From positions 15,914,152-15,978,151 of the forward strand of contig CM037838.1 in NCBI GenBank assembly GCA_021234535.1: 64,000 nucleotides of DNA, in the 5' to 3' direction. This document shows positions 43,001 through 54,910 of the stretch, in pieces. The translations under genes and the position numbers were made by a program. This DNA comes from Stichopus chloronotus (lineage: Eukaryota > Echinodermata > Holothuroidea > Aspidochirotida > Stichopodidae). The number at the start of each line of letters is the position of its first letter. The stretch's first letter is position 1. A model generated the notes under the pieces. It saw only the letters and a list, made by a program, of their open reading frames with translations. It did no database searches and was not told the origin of the DNA.

Positions 43001-43849
43001 TCACTCAATTTCCCCGTTTCCTTGAGGGTGGTAAAGTGCAGACTTAATGTGTTTAATATTTCTTTCCCTCAAGAATTGCTCAAAGTTATGTGAGGAAAAC
43101 TGAGGTCCATTGTCTGTGACAATTTCGTCGGGGAATCCCTCTCTGCTAAAAACAGTTTTTAGAAAGTCAATAACACTTTCAGTAGTTGCCGTAGAGGCGA
43201 AACCAACCTCTGGCCACTTGCTGTGATAGTCAATGGGTGTAATTGCAAATCTGGCACTTTGTGGCATAGAGTAATTAGGACCCACGATATCCATACTTAA
43301 TTTTGACCAGGGTTTTGATGGAAATTTCACCGCCTGCAAAGGATTAGATGAAGACTTTGCAGTTTTATCATGCATTTGACATACAGTACATTGTTTAATC
43401 ATAGTATCAATTTGTTGATCCATGAGTGTCCACCAATAGAGTTGTCTAGTTCTTTGTTTAGTGCGCACAATGCCCTGATGGCCTTCATGTGCATAATGAA
43501 TAATCCTTGAAGTTAGTGATGATGGTACCACAACTCTTTCCCCTCGAAAAAGGATGTTACCATGAAGGGATAATTCATCCTGGATACGGTAATAAGGTAG
43601 CAAGTCTTTGGACAGTAGACTACCGTTGCGTGGCCAGCCATGGACAGCATAGTTACAAACATCCTTATAAATAACATCATTAGAAATAACAGTACTTAAC
43701 ATATCGGTAGAGACACTTTCACATGCCCGAACTGTTAGCTGACAGATATACTCAGTATCATCTTCGAAATTTGAAATAGTCTGATGAAATAGGTAAAGGT
43801 AAACGAGATAATGCAACTGTATTTGATCGACCCGGAAGGTACTCAACAT
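43001..43849 (-). pseudogene. Integrase zinc-finger and core (pol remnant)
   Basis: An HHCC-type zinc-binding segment (HEGHQG, then CTVCQMH) is followed by the DDE core: Asp in SMDIVGP, Asp in TDNGPQF, and Glu in the last codons before a stop at 43001-43003. The frame is open from 43849, but the link to RNase H upstream is frame-shifted. Integrase inserts the cDNA copy into the host genome; this copy cannot make a full enzyme. Confidence 0.9.
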
Positions 43850-44100
43850 TATAGTTATAGTTCAAAAGTCTAGTTGCCCATCTAGCAATACGTAACGGCC
43901 TGTGGCCTGTACCAGAAGTAGACAGTAAGGTTGTCAAAGCCTTGTGATCTGTACGGAGTGTAAAATGACGGCCCCACAAATATGTGTGCCATTTTTCTAT
44001 AGCCCAGAGAGAAGCAAGGGCTTCTTTCTCGCCAGCTGAATACTTTTGTTCTCATTGCGTAAGTTTGCGAGACGCGCACATGACTAAACGTACGTTGCCA
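43758..44100 (-). pseudogene. RNase H part (pol remnant)
   Basis: It includes SAGEKEALASLWA-like text, TDHKALTTLL and an ARWATRLLNYN stretch, typical of the RNase H domain that follows RT in Ty3-type pol. It contains frame breaks near 44050 and overlaps the integrase frame. Confidence 0.8.
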
Positions 44101-44175
44101 TTGTGGATTTGAGTCATGGTTGCAGCAATTCCGCAGTTGGATGCATCTGTAGTTACAACCACTTCTTTGGAGGGG

Positions 44176-45240
44176 TTAAGTAATGCAAGTGCATCCCCGT
44201 CCATCGTAATGCATGGCTAATTTGATATTCTGAAATGCAGATTCAGCTTCCTTCGTCCACCGGAAGGGTCCCTTTGCATTTTGTACATCTCGTATTGGTT
44301 GTACTTTCATTGCGAAGTTGGGCACAAATTTCGCATAGTAGCCCGCTAAGCCCAGGAAAGATTTCATTTGTTCTGCAAACTGCGGGGCTGGCGCATTCCG
44401 GATTGCATGAACAAGGTCCGGGGCTGGTCTAATGCCGTCTTTAGAGACTACATGTCCAAGTAAATTAAGGTTTTGGATATTAAGCTGTCATTTAGTATTG
44501 AGTTTCATGCCTGACTTTCCTATGCGCTGTAGCACATGTAACAGGTCTTGGTCACGCTCTTCTTGTGTTTTGCCATAAACAACAATATCATCAAGATAGC
44601 ATTGCACTCCTTGTAATCCTGATAATATAGAGCACATTACCTTCTGATAGCATGACGTTGCTGATGCTAGGCCAAAGCAAACCCCCCTATACCTGTAAAT
44701 GCCTACATGTGTAATGAAAGCAGTCAAATCACGACTATCTTCGTGTAACTCGAGTTGATGGTAAGCAGACTTAAGGTCTAACTTTGAGAAGAAGCATGCA
44801 CCCTGTAACTCAGATAGTAATTCATCAATATGGGGAATAGGGTGTTCTTCAATTACCATGTTTTCATTTAGTTTCCGTTAATCAACGCAAATTCGAATTT
44901 TCCCATTTTTCCTCCAAGCAACTACAATGGGAGAAACCCAATCAGTAGCACCTTCAACTTTCTCAATGATCCCTTGGGATTCTAAATTATGTAACTCTTG
45001 CGTCACTTTATCTCGTACAGCAAAAGGAATGCGGCGTAAAGCCATTTGTACGGGTCGCGCATTCGGTTTCATTTTAATGTTATGTTGGAAACCCTTAATC
45101 ATGCCAACGTCTTCACTAAACAATTGTCTAACTTTTGCAGCAATCGGGCTAGAATTAGTTGCATCGTCAGACTTAGTAGAGCTGTTCGTATTACAGACAG
45201 AAGTTGGTAACTTATGGGCAGGTGTAGTATCCGTAGACAA
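44176..45240 (-). pseudogene. Reverse transcriptase (pol remnant)
   Basis: From right to left: an RRIPFAVRDKV lead and a GIIEKVEGATDWVSPIVVAW stretch, then a stop near 44878. The palm follows with KLDLKSAYHQ and the catalytic YLDD at 44587-44598, then another stop near 44490, then a thumb/connection segment with FLGLAGYYAKFVPNF. The motif order is normal for Ty3-type RT. In-frame stops make it non-functional. Confidence 0.92.
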
Positions 45241-45349
45241 ACATGAAAGTGAAGCGCCATCAATTTTCAGGGGTAGACCCTGAATTAGGTCCTTACCCAG
45301 TAAACATTTACCTGACTGAACAACGTAAACAGTAGTAATGCACGTAGAA

Positions 45350-45560
45350 TTTCGTTATGTAAATTTTGCCCTGAAACAGCCAAGAACGTGAATTTTGGAG
45401 TCATTATATGCATGGACATTAATCTTAGTTGGAGTTAATGATTCTCGAAGAAAGTACTTATCAAATAATGACGTGTTGAAAATCGTAATATCACTTGCAG
45501 TGTCAACTTGTAATTTAATTGGAATATCATTAACATATAATGAACAAGTAATATTTGGTT
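45350..45560 (-). pseudogene. Retropepsin protease (pol remnant)
   Basis: The - strand frame contains VDTASD, with the catalytic Asp codon at 45502-45504, preceded by IPIKLQ and followed by a hydrophobic strand, as in aspartic proteases of retroelements. It lies between gag and RT in a different frame from gag, so it would need frameshifting. Confidence 0.75.
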
Positions 45561-46511
45561 TTACCGTACTAGTACTGGTGTCCTCTGCGGATCATAGACC
45601 GTGACGGAGGCACTTGGACCCATGGTACTGTCTCTTACTGGGCTGCTCGGCAAGCTGGTGTCCGAATCAGATGTTTTAACACTTTCTGGTTTGATGCAGT
45701 GTACTTCCTTCGCTTGCCTACACATTTTCGCGAAATGTCCAGTTTTCCTGCAGTTCTTGCACGATTTCCCAACAGCTGGGCAGGAGTTGTCGTTTGCCAA
45801 GTGCTTGATCGATCCGCAACGATAACACTGTCTCGTCGTAGTACCCGAATTTCTGGAATGTTGGGACCGCTTGATTCCGCTTGTGGATTTGGCTTGTACT
45901 GCAGACGTCGTCCTTGAAGTTGAACTGGAGCTATTCAATTCCCTGGCCTCTCTCTTGGCCCGCTCGACGTGACGTGCAATTTGAATAGCCTTAGCCAAAG
46001 GAAGTTCCGGCTCCAATAGGAGGCGCTCACGGATACGATGGGAGTTAGTTTTGTCCACTAGCTGGTCCCATATCATCTCATCGTGGAAGGTAGGAAAACT
46101 ACAGGAAGTCTCTAAATGTCTGAGTGAAGCAATATAGGTTTCAGCAGACTCATCCGGCATCTGGGCCCTTTGTCTGAACCGAAAACATTCCGCAACAACG
46201 TTGACGATGGGACTAAAATGACCATCTAGAATTGCAAGGGTCTGGTCATAGAGATCCGGACTGGTAACAGTGGAACTGCTGGCCGTTGGTGCAGTAGAAG
46301 AAGTAGCAGGTTGGGGTAATGTGTAAAATATCCTCTGGCCCTCGGCACCCAGAGAATGTAAAAGCAGTGCTTGTTTCCGTGCTGGAGATGCTGTAGTAAG
46401 ATCCGAAGCAAGCAAATAATTAGTAAACAGTTGCTTCCATTGTGCCCATGGAATGGAAGGAGTTCCAGGCGGCGTAGGCAAAAAGTGAACAGAAGGATGA
46501 ACAGACGACAT
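45561..46511 (-). CDS. Retrotransposon Gag
   Basis: This is an intact open frame of about 316 residues from an ATG at 46509-46511; the open frame extends ten codons further upstream without an ATG. A capsid-like helical region is followed by a basic Ser/Thr-rich stretch and two CCHC zinc knuckles: the first spaced CX2CX4HX6C (CYRCGSIKH start), the second canonical CX2CX4HX4C (CKNCRKTGHFAKMC). Gag coats the RNA in virus-like particles. The start at MSSVHP is chosen because it is the first ATG. It is the only undamaged gene of the element. Confidence 0.9.
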   Translation of the reverse strand: MSSVHPSVHFLPTPPGTPSIPWAQWKQLFTNYLLASDLTTASPARKQALLLHSLGAEGQRIFYTLPQPATSSTAPTASSSTVTSPDLYDQTLAILDGHFSPIVNVVAECFRFRQRAQMPDESAETYIASLRHLETSCSFPTFHDEMIWDQLVDKTNSHRIRERLLLEPELPLAKAIQIARHVERAKREARELNSSSSTSRTTSAVQAKSTSGIKRSQHSRNSGTTTRQCYRCGSIKHLANDNSCPAVGKSCKNCRKTGHFAKMCRQAKEVHCIKPESVKTSDSDTSLPSSPVRDSTMGPSASVTVYDPQRTPVLVR

Positions 46512-46606
46512 CTCGAGTCCGGTATAAAGAAATGAAAACAAGTTTCAGTAAGCAAAAGAGATAAAACGTAAATTGTAAGGCAGCAAAAGTCCAGACGAAA
46601 GCATCC

Positions 46607-46624
46607 AAATTATCTTCGTCGCCA
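46607..46624 (-). other. Primer binding site
   Basis: Two bases after the 5' LTR the - strand reads TGGCGACGAAGAT. From memory this pairs at nearly all positions with the 3' end of tRNA-Ser(GCT). TGG as the first three bases fits any tRNA CCA end. Confidence 0.7.
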
Positions 46625-46626
46625 GT

Positions 46627-46886
46627 TGTTATGTTCGGTACTCAATGCACGCAGCAATAAATACAAAGACAATGGTACATGTTCTACTCTTTATATTTAT
46701 TTCTTGCAACTCACTACTTCTCAGCTCAACACCCAAGATAAAACTGACTCATGTCTGTGCTCATATTGTATCAGTGAACTGATGTTCCTGAACTTTCAAT
46801 AACCTTTACAATATCAAAGACGTAGGACAAAGAAAGGTGAAATGGTGAAAGTCATTTCATGGTATTTGCCAATATTATATACCACA
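46627..46886 (-). repeat. 5' LTR of the retrotransposon
   Basis: A 260-bp terminal repeat. Compared with the 3' LTR it has a 6-bp and a 2-bp insertion near 46676-46698 and about seven base differences. Confidence 0.95.
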
Positions 46887-46891
46887 CACTT
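46887..46891. repeat. Target-site duplication (right)
   Basis: CACTT, identical to 42054-42058. Confidence 0.9.
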
Positions 46892-49800
46892 ACAGAGATT
46901 GTGTGCAAAGTTGTGCTTATAGTGCCATAGTATTTTACATAGGCCTACGCTATTTTGAGAAGTAAATCGCCAGATTATTTCTGCCCCAATATGGGCAAGT
47001 AAGCGAAACAGAGTTTACTTGGGCGGAAAGCATTCTTTTGTAATATCTTGTAGTCTGGGTTATGAATGGGACTCAGCAACTGATTCACTCCCTGTTAACG
47101 CTGGACCCTCTACTGTGGATGAAACCTGGCAGGCTCGCAAACGCTAAACAAGAATTGTTATTGAATTATGCATCCTCTTTGATTAATTTCTGAAGTACTT
47201 GTCAAATATTAGGGCTGAACATACCCCTTACCCCACTCACGCTTTCTGCTGCCCACGGGCGTAAGCAGGCTTTGCGGAAATTGTTGAAGTTTGGAAATCA
47301 ATAATGACTTCACCAAGGTCATATACTTTCTCTTCATGGACTCCATCCAAGCAAAGCATCACCATTCGTTGAGCGTAGCGTAAAGGAAAATGTTTACTAA
47401 AAATACGTCTCAGATAACAGGAAATCGTACCTTTCAGTCGATCCCTCTAGAATCATAAATTTTAGCTAGGAAATTTATCCTCCCACCACACTGTAAGAAA
47501 TGTCTGTAAATTTACAGAACATCAAACAGAGAAATAAATACGAATTACAAAAATTGCCTGGAACCTAATTACAAGAACATTTCTGTATTCCTTTTACATT
47601 GGTTTATTTTCTGTAAATTGGCATTTTACAACTTACATTTCTAAACAGTGTAAGATGTAATCTATTTTAATTTCGAATTACAAAAAAGTGTGTGGGGGAC
47701 GGGGAACAAATTTGTTCTAGTCCTATCCTCTCCAAAATATACTCACCCTGGCACCCCAAATCAAGGCATACGTGTCTACACTAATGCCTATTGCAATCCA
47801 CGGTCGCCGATATTGAGGCTGCAGAGGGGAAAATATGGATTCTGAATAGAAAAAAACCCATTCCCCTCACAGGAAGATAAAAGATTCATGGAGGACTCTG
47901 CACCATGTAGATGTAACGTATTTGACAGTGGGGATATAAGAAGTTTGTGTTTTGACGCGACTGTACAAGTGGCAATATTCTTGCGTAATTCAGCTTTTAC
48001 CCGCGGTAACCTGAGTAACTAGATGAGTTCAGATACAGAGAGTGCGAAACCGAACTTTCCCGTCAACTGTCATTGATCGCTATAGCCTAGACCGCTTGTT
48101 CATAGCCAGTGGCAGAAAACGGGTCCTACATTTAACGTCCACCTTTCCAAATGAAGTAACCGTTACTGCACCTACGCAGAAGGGGTTTCCGCAATCCGCA
48201 ACTTGAAATGCAGAGTATGAATACGTTCCAAAAAAAAAAAAAAAACTGTCTCTTTGAGGTCGGCAATTAGAACGAGCAAAGCGAGTGGTATGACCGAGTG
48301 TCAAACTGTTCGCTGACTCACTCATTGAGTGTGCGCAGAGTGCGACGAGTATGACCTTATAGCTTAGGTGTGTGAAATTTAACTAGTCGACCACGCAAAC
48401 ACACAAATTAGTTGCTAAAGCAATGTTATAAACAATGAAAAGTTCATGTGGTGGTGGGGGAGTGTCGACTGGTTCGTGTTTGGTTTGATCGCCTCTTTCG
48501 AATGCCGTTCTCACACTGACCTATCTTAAAAGCAAGGTCAACAGTGGATAGGATTCTGTTAGGACTACCGACAACCCCTCTCGGGTGGACTAAGTCGGAA
48601 TTTGAACGCACCCCACCCCCCCCCCTACACACACCGCCATAAGTATAAAGTAAACTTTGGCTGGATAATCGGGGGTTCCTGTCACTCCTTGTTGAAGTGC
48701 GTATCCCGTGACTTACTCTTTTGCCACATATACATGGCTGCCGGGATGAATGTCATACTGCTTTAAGCAGTATATTTTTAACTAGAGTAATCAAATATAG
48801 AAAGCAACGATAGAAGTGTTTGGTCAGACACAAAAGTCCACATTTTATTTGGAGTGTCAAAGTCACACTGCGTAAACTGGGTTATACCTGTAGAAATTCT
48901 GAAATCTAAAGAAATTACATGATGGGGAAACAATTTGTAGATTACTGAAACTGCAAACTCGAGGTTTAGTGTAATGTGGTGTACCACAAGGGTCAGTGCT
49001 CTTGTAATATTATATAAACTGTTAAATTTTTATATCAGTTCTAATAATATCCAGAATACCCCAGGCTACCTAATAATCTTAATCCTGTCTTGCAGCAAAA
49101 TACCATCATGATGACGAAATTTACAATGCTCTGGACGGGCACATATTGTTTCTTTCAACATCCCTAAAATTTAGTCACCTGACTGGTATATATAGATATT
49201 TCATGTTTTTTTTTATAATTTCATTTTGATCTGAATAAGCCACATTAAAAGCAAGTTTAAACGTTTTCTGATGTTTCAGCAATGTTGTCTTAAAATAAAT
49301 AGAACGTGATACACTTTTTAGAGCACTTTCGTCTATTTGACTTTCAATCACGTGACCATTGTCCTTGTGACGTCTTCAATATTTGTAGCATAAAAATTGT
49401 ATCATCTTCTTTCAATATATGGTAGTTTTATAGGCTCTATGATATTTCCACATAAAAAATCCTTCTATTGTCAACTTTCCGTATATCGTAGTTTTATAAC
49501 TCTATGATATTCGCACATTTCCCACACTACCCTCTTTGGCTCTGCTTGTACAAGCACGATACGTCTTAAACAACATATAGGGTCTTATAATTTAAGAAAA
49601 GTTGTAAATTTGAAAAAAAAAAAAACAGGTAAAAGAGCAACACGAAAATGTTAACGAAAGTCATGCTTTATTACAAACGCTTTCGAGGATATCCCATCTC
49701 CCTCCTCAGGTAAAAATCATAGGGCAATATAACAACCAGAAATGCAACGTCGGACAGGTTTTAGAACACGGAGAAAGTATATGATGATCCATGGTGAAAC

Positions 49801-49903
49801 ATCAGTTGACTTTTTGAAACAGGTTTCGGTTTCTTCACACTAAAGCTTCTTTGATTTCTAGTTCATAATCCGGTATTTCCGTCATCTATGAAGCTGAAGT
49901 TAG
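46892..49903. other. Intergenic region right of the retroelement
   Basis: No recognisable gene. It holds a 162-bp palindromic MITE-like element (47489-47650), an A-run at 48231-48245 and a C10 run at 48616-48625. Open frames are short. Confidence 0.5.
47489..47650. mobile_element. Small palindromic MITE-like element (CACTG ends)
   Basis: The left end CACTGTAAGAAATGT and the right end ACATTTCTAAACAGTG are near-complements. A second complementary pair (CTGTAAATTTACAGAA and TTCTGTAAATTGGCA) lies inside. No coding capacity. The superfamily is undetermined and no clear target duplication is seen. Confidence 0.6.
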
Positions 49904-50560
49904 TATCTCATCGCCCTATAGGGACTAGATGAGATATTGTAGTCACTTGGCTAGTGGAGCTATATATTGTACTGTGCACCCATGGGAGAATGGTTGCCAT
50001 GGAAACGCTTGGAGTGGATGAGTAGCGACACCCCAAGGGTATCCCATGGTAGAGTGACCATGGGTACAGGGGAGTCCTGTTGGGTGGTATAAATGTAAAC
50101 GTGTCCATGCCAACGCTTGTGCGTGTGCGTGTGTGTGTGCGTGCGTGTGTGTGTGTGCATCCGGACCTGTCCAAATTGTGGTTTTTCCAGAATAGTTTGA
50201 AAAGCATATGAGCGATTGAGCTGAAACTTGGTAAGGTTGTGCATGATGACAATACGTGCAAGATGTGATTAGTTGTATGATAAATCAAGTCAAATTTGCT
50301 GATTTTTGAGAAAAAAAAAGCTAATTTTGCCCCAAAATTGCTACTTCCAGCATATCTTGAGAAGTATTTAGGCATTTAATGCAAAATTTTGCAAAAACTT
50401 ACATGATAATGAAATATTCAAGGTTTATCACTTTTGTAGTAAAGAGAGTGAAATGACGGTGCTGATTTTTGGGGGAAAAAAAGCCAATTTTGCCCCAAAA
50501 TTTGTATCTCCAGCATATCGTGAGAACTATTAAACCAATTAACTTCAAGTTTTGTAAGCT
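49904..50560 (-). repeat. Dispersed repeat, copy B (inverted)
   Basis: The reverse-orientation match to 1-626, including the CA microsatellite and the two tandem ~165-bp units at the far end (50290-50540). The copies are 49 kb apart. Confidence 0.85.
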
Positions 50561-50725
50561 TAGGAATAAACTATTACAAATTCCTATGTGCAGGCCCTGT
50601 ATTAAAATCAATGTGCATGTTGGCGATGAGATATGCAACCTATTAATTATTTTACTCATATTTATAATTAAAAGATCAGAAATCTTCTCGTAATCCCCAT
50701 GTGCATGTAAAGCTTCATGTGGCTT

Positions 50726-50741
50726 GGGGGGGGGGGGGGGG
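50726..50741 (+). repeat. G16 homopolymer run
   Basis: Sixteen consecutive G residues. Confidence 0.9.
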
Positions 50742-50851
50742 CGTCGTACTCATTGTACATATTCCTTTATTACAAATAGATAAACAAATAACGCACCCGT
50801 AATAATTCATGCTCACGTAGCCTAGCTATGACCAACTTGAAACGGGCCTCA

Positions 50852-51193
50852 AGGGAAATATAGCGTTTGTTTCACAGAAAGCAACCATATTTTTAAAAAA
50901 ACCAATGTTTGTGGACATAGAATGTAAGATTATTCAAAATTAGCCTTCTTTTGACGAAATAAGTTTCTCACCGATAGAAATTCAGTTATTTGTTGCTTAA
51001 CAATAATTTGTTCAACCAAACTTTTCAAAATTCAAATAATGCATCTTCCGTTACTCATCGCATGTATGTTTTGAGGAGATAAAGGTTTGGCAGATGTTTT
51101 GGGATGAGATTGAATGCTTTAACAATGATTAAATCAATTTTTGTTGTATACCATGTTGGTATATAACGTATATTCTAAACGCCCTATTTCCCT
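50852..51193 (+). mobile_element. T2/Kolobok-like MITE, copy 3
   Basis: A 342-bp copy in the same orientation as copy 2. The right flank TTAA (51194-51197) is kept; the left has mutated to CTCA (50848-50851), and the left TIR reads AGGGAAATATAGCG. Confidence 0.85.
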
Positions 51194-51197
51194 TTAA

Positions 51198-52660
51198 ACC
51201 AAAGAGGGAGCTGGGTGACGTATGCCCCGCAAGAGAGAAATCAGGGAATCCCCGATTGCGACACCAGGCAACTGAAGCTGACTTCGTTAGGGCAGTCCGT
51301 ATTCAGTGAAGTAAAATCTCACATTATTTCTAATTTTTGCTACCAATCAAGTTGAGATACTTTCTGTACCATCTTTGATTGAAACAAGAAAGGCCGGCGG
51401 TCTCTTAGAAGAAACCAGGATGGCACTATTTTGTTCGAAATCTTTACGATGACTGACATTACTCCGTTTTGTCAAGGTAACAACTTCAGTAAGTTGACAA
51501 ATAACTGTAACGTGTAATGGTAAGGCCTAACGTGAGTCAGGGCTTTGCCTAACGCAGATTACAACTAGGCCTAAATACAAGTTATAACACCATATACAGA
51601 CATGTATGGTAAAAAGCGGAAGTCGTCACTGACACCCTCAATCATTCTATGATTAGTGTATATTAGAGCCATGTACGTAACGCTAGGACTCCCTATGATA
51701 AAAGTAGGCTACGGTGATTAGTTCTATGGCAGTCTTTGCTTTGTACACTTCATTTTACACCTCACGAGAAAAACGGAGGTTTCACCGTAAACATAAATGC
51801 AGTGTTAATCAACATTGGATGGTGCATTGTCCTTGACTCCTTCACTAAAAGACGAAGATTGATGTGATGGGGCGAAAGTGCTTTATCCACAAGTAATACA
51901 TAATGCCTTAAGTGCAGTACGCTTTATAATCTCACTCATTCACAGCTAGATTTTAATGAAAAAGAGTGGAGAGGAGCCCATATTTTGAATTAATGGGATA
52001 GGGCCGATGTGACACCTAGACAGGAGTTTGAAGTCCCTTGGTTCCGACGCTATAAGTGATAAATAACGATGCAAGAGTGTTCTTAACTTCTTGCTTGGAA
52101 CAACGACTGATGTGTATTTCTAGTTCGATCTCTACATAAAATTTACAAAACGTACAACAATTATCATGATGCATGACAATATGACTGCTTGGCTTAGACC
52201 TTTGAAACTGAACTTTTCTCTTTTAATTAACATAACCAATGGGGTCAATAACCTTAAAATAAATAATGCTTGCGTACAAAAAACTCAAGGGAACTTAGTC
52301 ACTTTTCAATACTTGATACATGCAGTACATGACGCTTTAAATCATTGACATACGGTAACTCTTTGCCAAGGGTTCTATATTACACTTTGTGAAACAACAA
52401 TGTACAGAATAGAGAGACTCAAAAAAAAGTAGTCAACCCAGTCCTACACAAAATCATAAGCAAAACATATTTTGAAATTCTTCAACAAACATAGCACACG
52501 CATGTCCCAATTATATACAGTAGCTCTTTACTCTAAAATATTCTTCGCAAATTCCATAACTGAACGCTAACATCCTAGCAATACACAGGGAAATGATACA
52601 CACAGGCCTAACCTCAGCTTACGCTAGGGCCACAGTTCAACGTTACCAAAACATTACAAA
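51198..52660. other. Stretch without recognised features
   Basis: Ordinary AT-rich sequence with short open frames. I see no gene, RNA or repeat signature here. Confidence 0.4.
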
Positions 52661-52706
52661 ATCTTGTTACGAATTGGGGGAATACACTTCTTAAAATCAA
52701 TACTTA

Positions 52707-53876
52707 ATGACCCTGACTGGTGTCTTCTGTGTCCTGGTGGTTCGCTCGCGACTCCAGCAAAGGATCGAAGACGCATTGTGGACATCTCGGAAATTGGTCG
52801 CGAACGCTACGCGGGAGGACGGACCGTCTCTAGCATCTCGACATCAGGTAGGTACCAGTGTGTGTGTGGACCTAGGCTCAACAGCCTAGCAGGGTGCCCA
52901 CCTCCAGAAACCAGTGGCAGCATGCAACGAAAATCAGTCCATGTCGATGGAATAGGACGTCGTCATCGACAGTTGTAACAACAGTTCATCGGAATAAGAA
53001 TGTGACGAAGAGATGTGGCCATCTTTTAAGGGAAAGGTGTCATTTTATGAGCTGAAACTCGGAGCGATCTCACGTGCAAATAGGAATGAACATTCAGTAG
53101 TTGCGTTACCACCATGGAATGCCAACACAGTCAAATTTCCAGTTTACTACAAGAGGAAATTCTTGGATTTGTATTGTAAATCACCACATTTTCATTGATA
53201 CGGTTAGTAAATAATTACGTTTTTGTGAAAATTCCAGAAGTAAAGGTAAATGAACAGAACACGTCAACAAATTTTCATGAGTGATAGTCAAAGTACCGTC
53301 ATTGTTTTGTATAAGGTAGCAGACAACACAACACTGTTGGTCCATGTGTAGGGGTCAAAATGATTTGTGTACTTCAAAGTATCAGTGCTTAAGTAACCAC
53401 TTCTTTGTAGTAGCTAGGTATGTATTGTAACTAGTTGTATAGACAACCCTGTAGGACTGTGTGGTACTAGATAGGTATGTATTGTAATTAGGTATGCATG
53501 AATGCACTTGCACATCTAGATGTAGAAGTAAAATGTACAAAGCACCACAGCCTGGAGGCTGGATGAAGAATAAAGTCAGTTGCATCCAGACCCCCTTTGT
53601 GTTCAGTTGTCTTTCTGTTTCTTGTACAACTTTCAGTTACAGTAGAGTGCCATGCCTAGCCTGCAACTCTACACATGTACTTATCCATCTGCTGGTACCT
53701 GTAATTTTACTCTGTCTAGAATTGACTGTGCACTGTCCTTGCAGATAATGAATGGTCTCCTGACTTGGACCAATGAATTCTTACAAAGTATGAGTGAACC
53801 TACAGGTTCTAGTTGTCAAAATCAATTGCCTGGAATGCCTACTGCTGAAGGCCGAGGCAAGGAATGAATCCAGCAA
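52707..53876 (+). CDS. Possible small two-exon gene, unknown
   Basis: ATG at 52707 opens a frame in a locally GC- and CpG-richer stretch and ends at donor TCAG/GTAGGT (52848) in phase 0. CTGTCCTTGCAG at 53744 opens an exon in phase 0 with about 43 codons and TGA at 53874-53876. The joined product would be about 90 residues with a charged helix (RLQQRIEDALW) and a Ser/Gly-rich tail. No family is recognised. It could equally be a noncoding first exon of a longer transcript, or chance. Confidence 0.25.
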
Positions 53877-54439
53877 CCTTCACTAGCCTTAGCAAACACT
53901 TAATTTCTAGACCTGACTTCTGCCACTTTTTACCCGGGCTCACGCTTTGTATGGGTCTGCTTGATGTATTTATGGTCCATTATTTATCATTTGAATGGTT
54001 CATTGACAATGTTCATAAGGGTCGTTGGGTTGTTATTCATGATGTCCTTTTTGGCAAAGGTAAGGTTCATTATTCTTAACTTGGTTCTATTATTCTTAAC
54101 AACTAAGGATAAAAAGTTGTAGTCGTCATATCCATAATTGAAAAAAATGGTTTGCCTTTCAAAATGGAGAAAAGAATTTTATACTCACAATTGAAAAAGG
54201 AAAATGCTTTGATATTCATCAGAAAAAAAGTTTGATATTCATTTTTAAAAGATGAGTTTTGTCAAGGTGTGCTAATTACTGTACCTACAAAGAAAGGGTT
54301 GTATATTCATGGTGAAAAAAGCTACTGTATCCATAATCATGCAGCTTTATGAACATTGAACCTTTTCTTAATTCTGAAGATTGACTCCTTGTACTTGCAA
54401 TGAGATTGAAACTTAAAACATACACCCATGTACAGTAGG

Positions 54440-54910
54440 CATACAGCCTGTATGCGTGTGTGGGGGTGTGCGTGCATTGTGGGTGTGTGTGTGTGGTAAA
54501 ACTCCTATTTTAAAGTTTGCATAATCATCAATGCCAAAGACCATCAAATTTGGTATGTAGGTGGCCAATGGTTGGAAGTTGTGGTTCCCATCAAAAACTG
54601 AAGGTCAAAGGTTAGGAAAAGGTCAAATTAGTGAAAATGTTACTTTTGCTGTACAGTGTCCCACATGGCTGTTCTCATGCAACCTTCAAACATATCCCTG
54701 GAAGATTTTCTAAAAATCCCATTTACATTTGTTTTGAGGTTAATGGTCAAGATCAGAGGTCAAAGGTCAAATTAATCCCTGAAAGGTTTGTGGCTGCAAC
54801 CCCTTATGACTTCATTGGCGATGAATGTCAAAGTTGATGTACAGTATAAGAGTCATTTTCTGAAGTTGTGTCTCGCAAAAATGTATGGTCAGAGGTCAAA
54901 GGTAAAACAT
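54440..54910 (+). repeat. Composite repeat relative with perfect DR1
   Basis: A GT-rich leader (54455-54495) is followed by CATCAAATTTGGTATGTAGGTGG and two to three units with TCAAAGGTYA blocks. AGGTCAAAGGTCA occurs at 54757-54769. Confidence 0.65.

Larger units (their letters stand above)
42059..46886 (-). mobile_element. Ty3-type LTR retrotransposon, complete but inactivated
   Basis: The element is 4.8 kb and transcribed leftwards. From its 5' end: LTR (46627-46886), primer binding site, gag with two zinc knuckles, protease, RT, RNase H, integrase, polypurine tract, LTR (42059-42310). RT before integrase defines Ty3-type order. The gag knuckle region and overall design suggest the Mag/SURL branch known from sea urchins. 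Pol is broken by several stops and frame changes. The LTRs differ by about 7 substitutions and 2 short indels over some 250 bp. The flanking CACTT duplication is intact, so it is a fairly recent single insertion. Confidence 0.95.
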
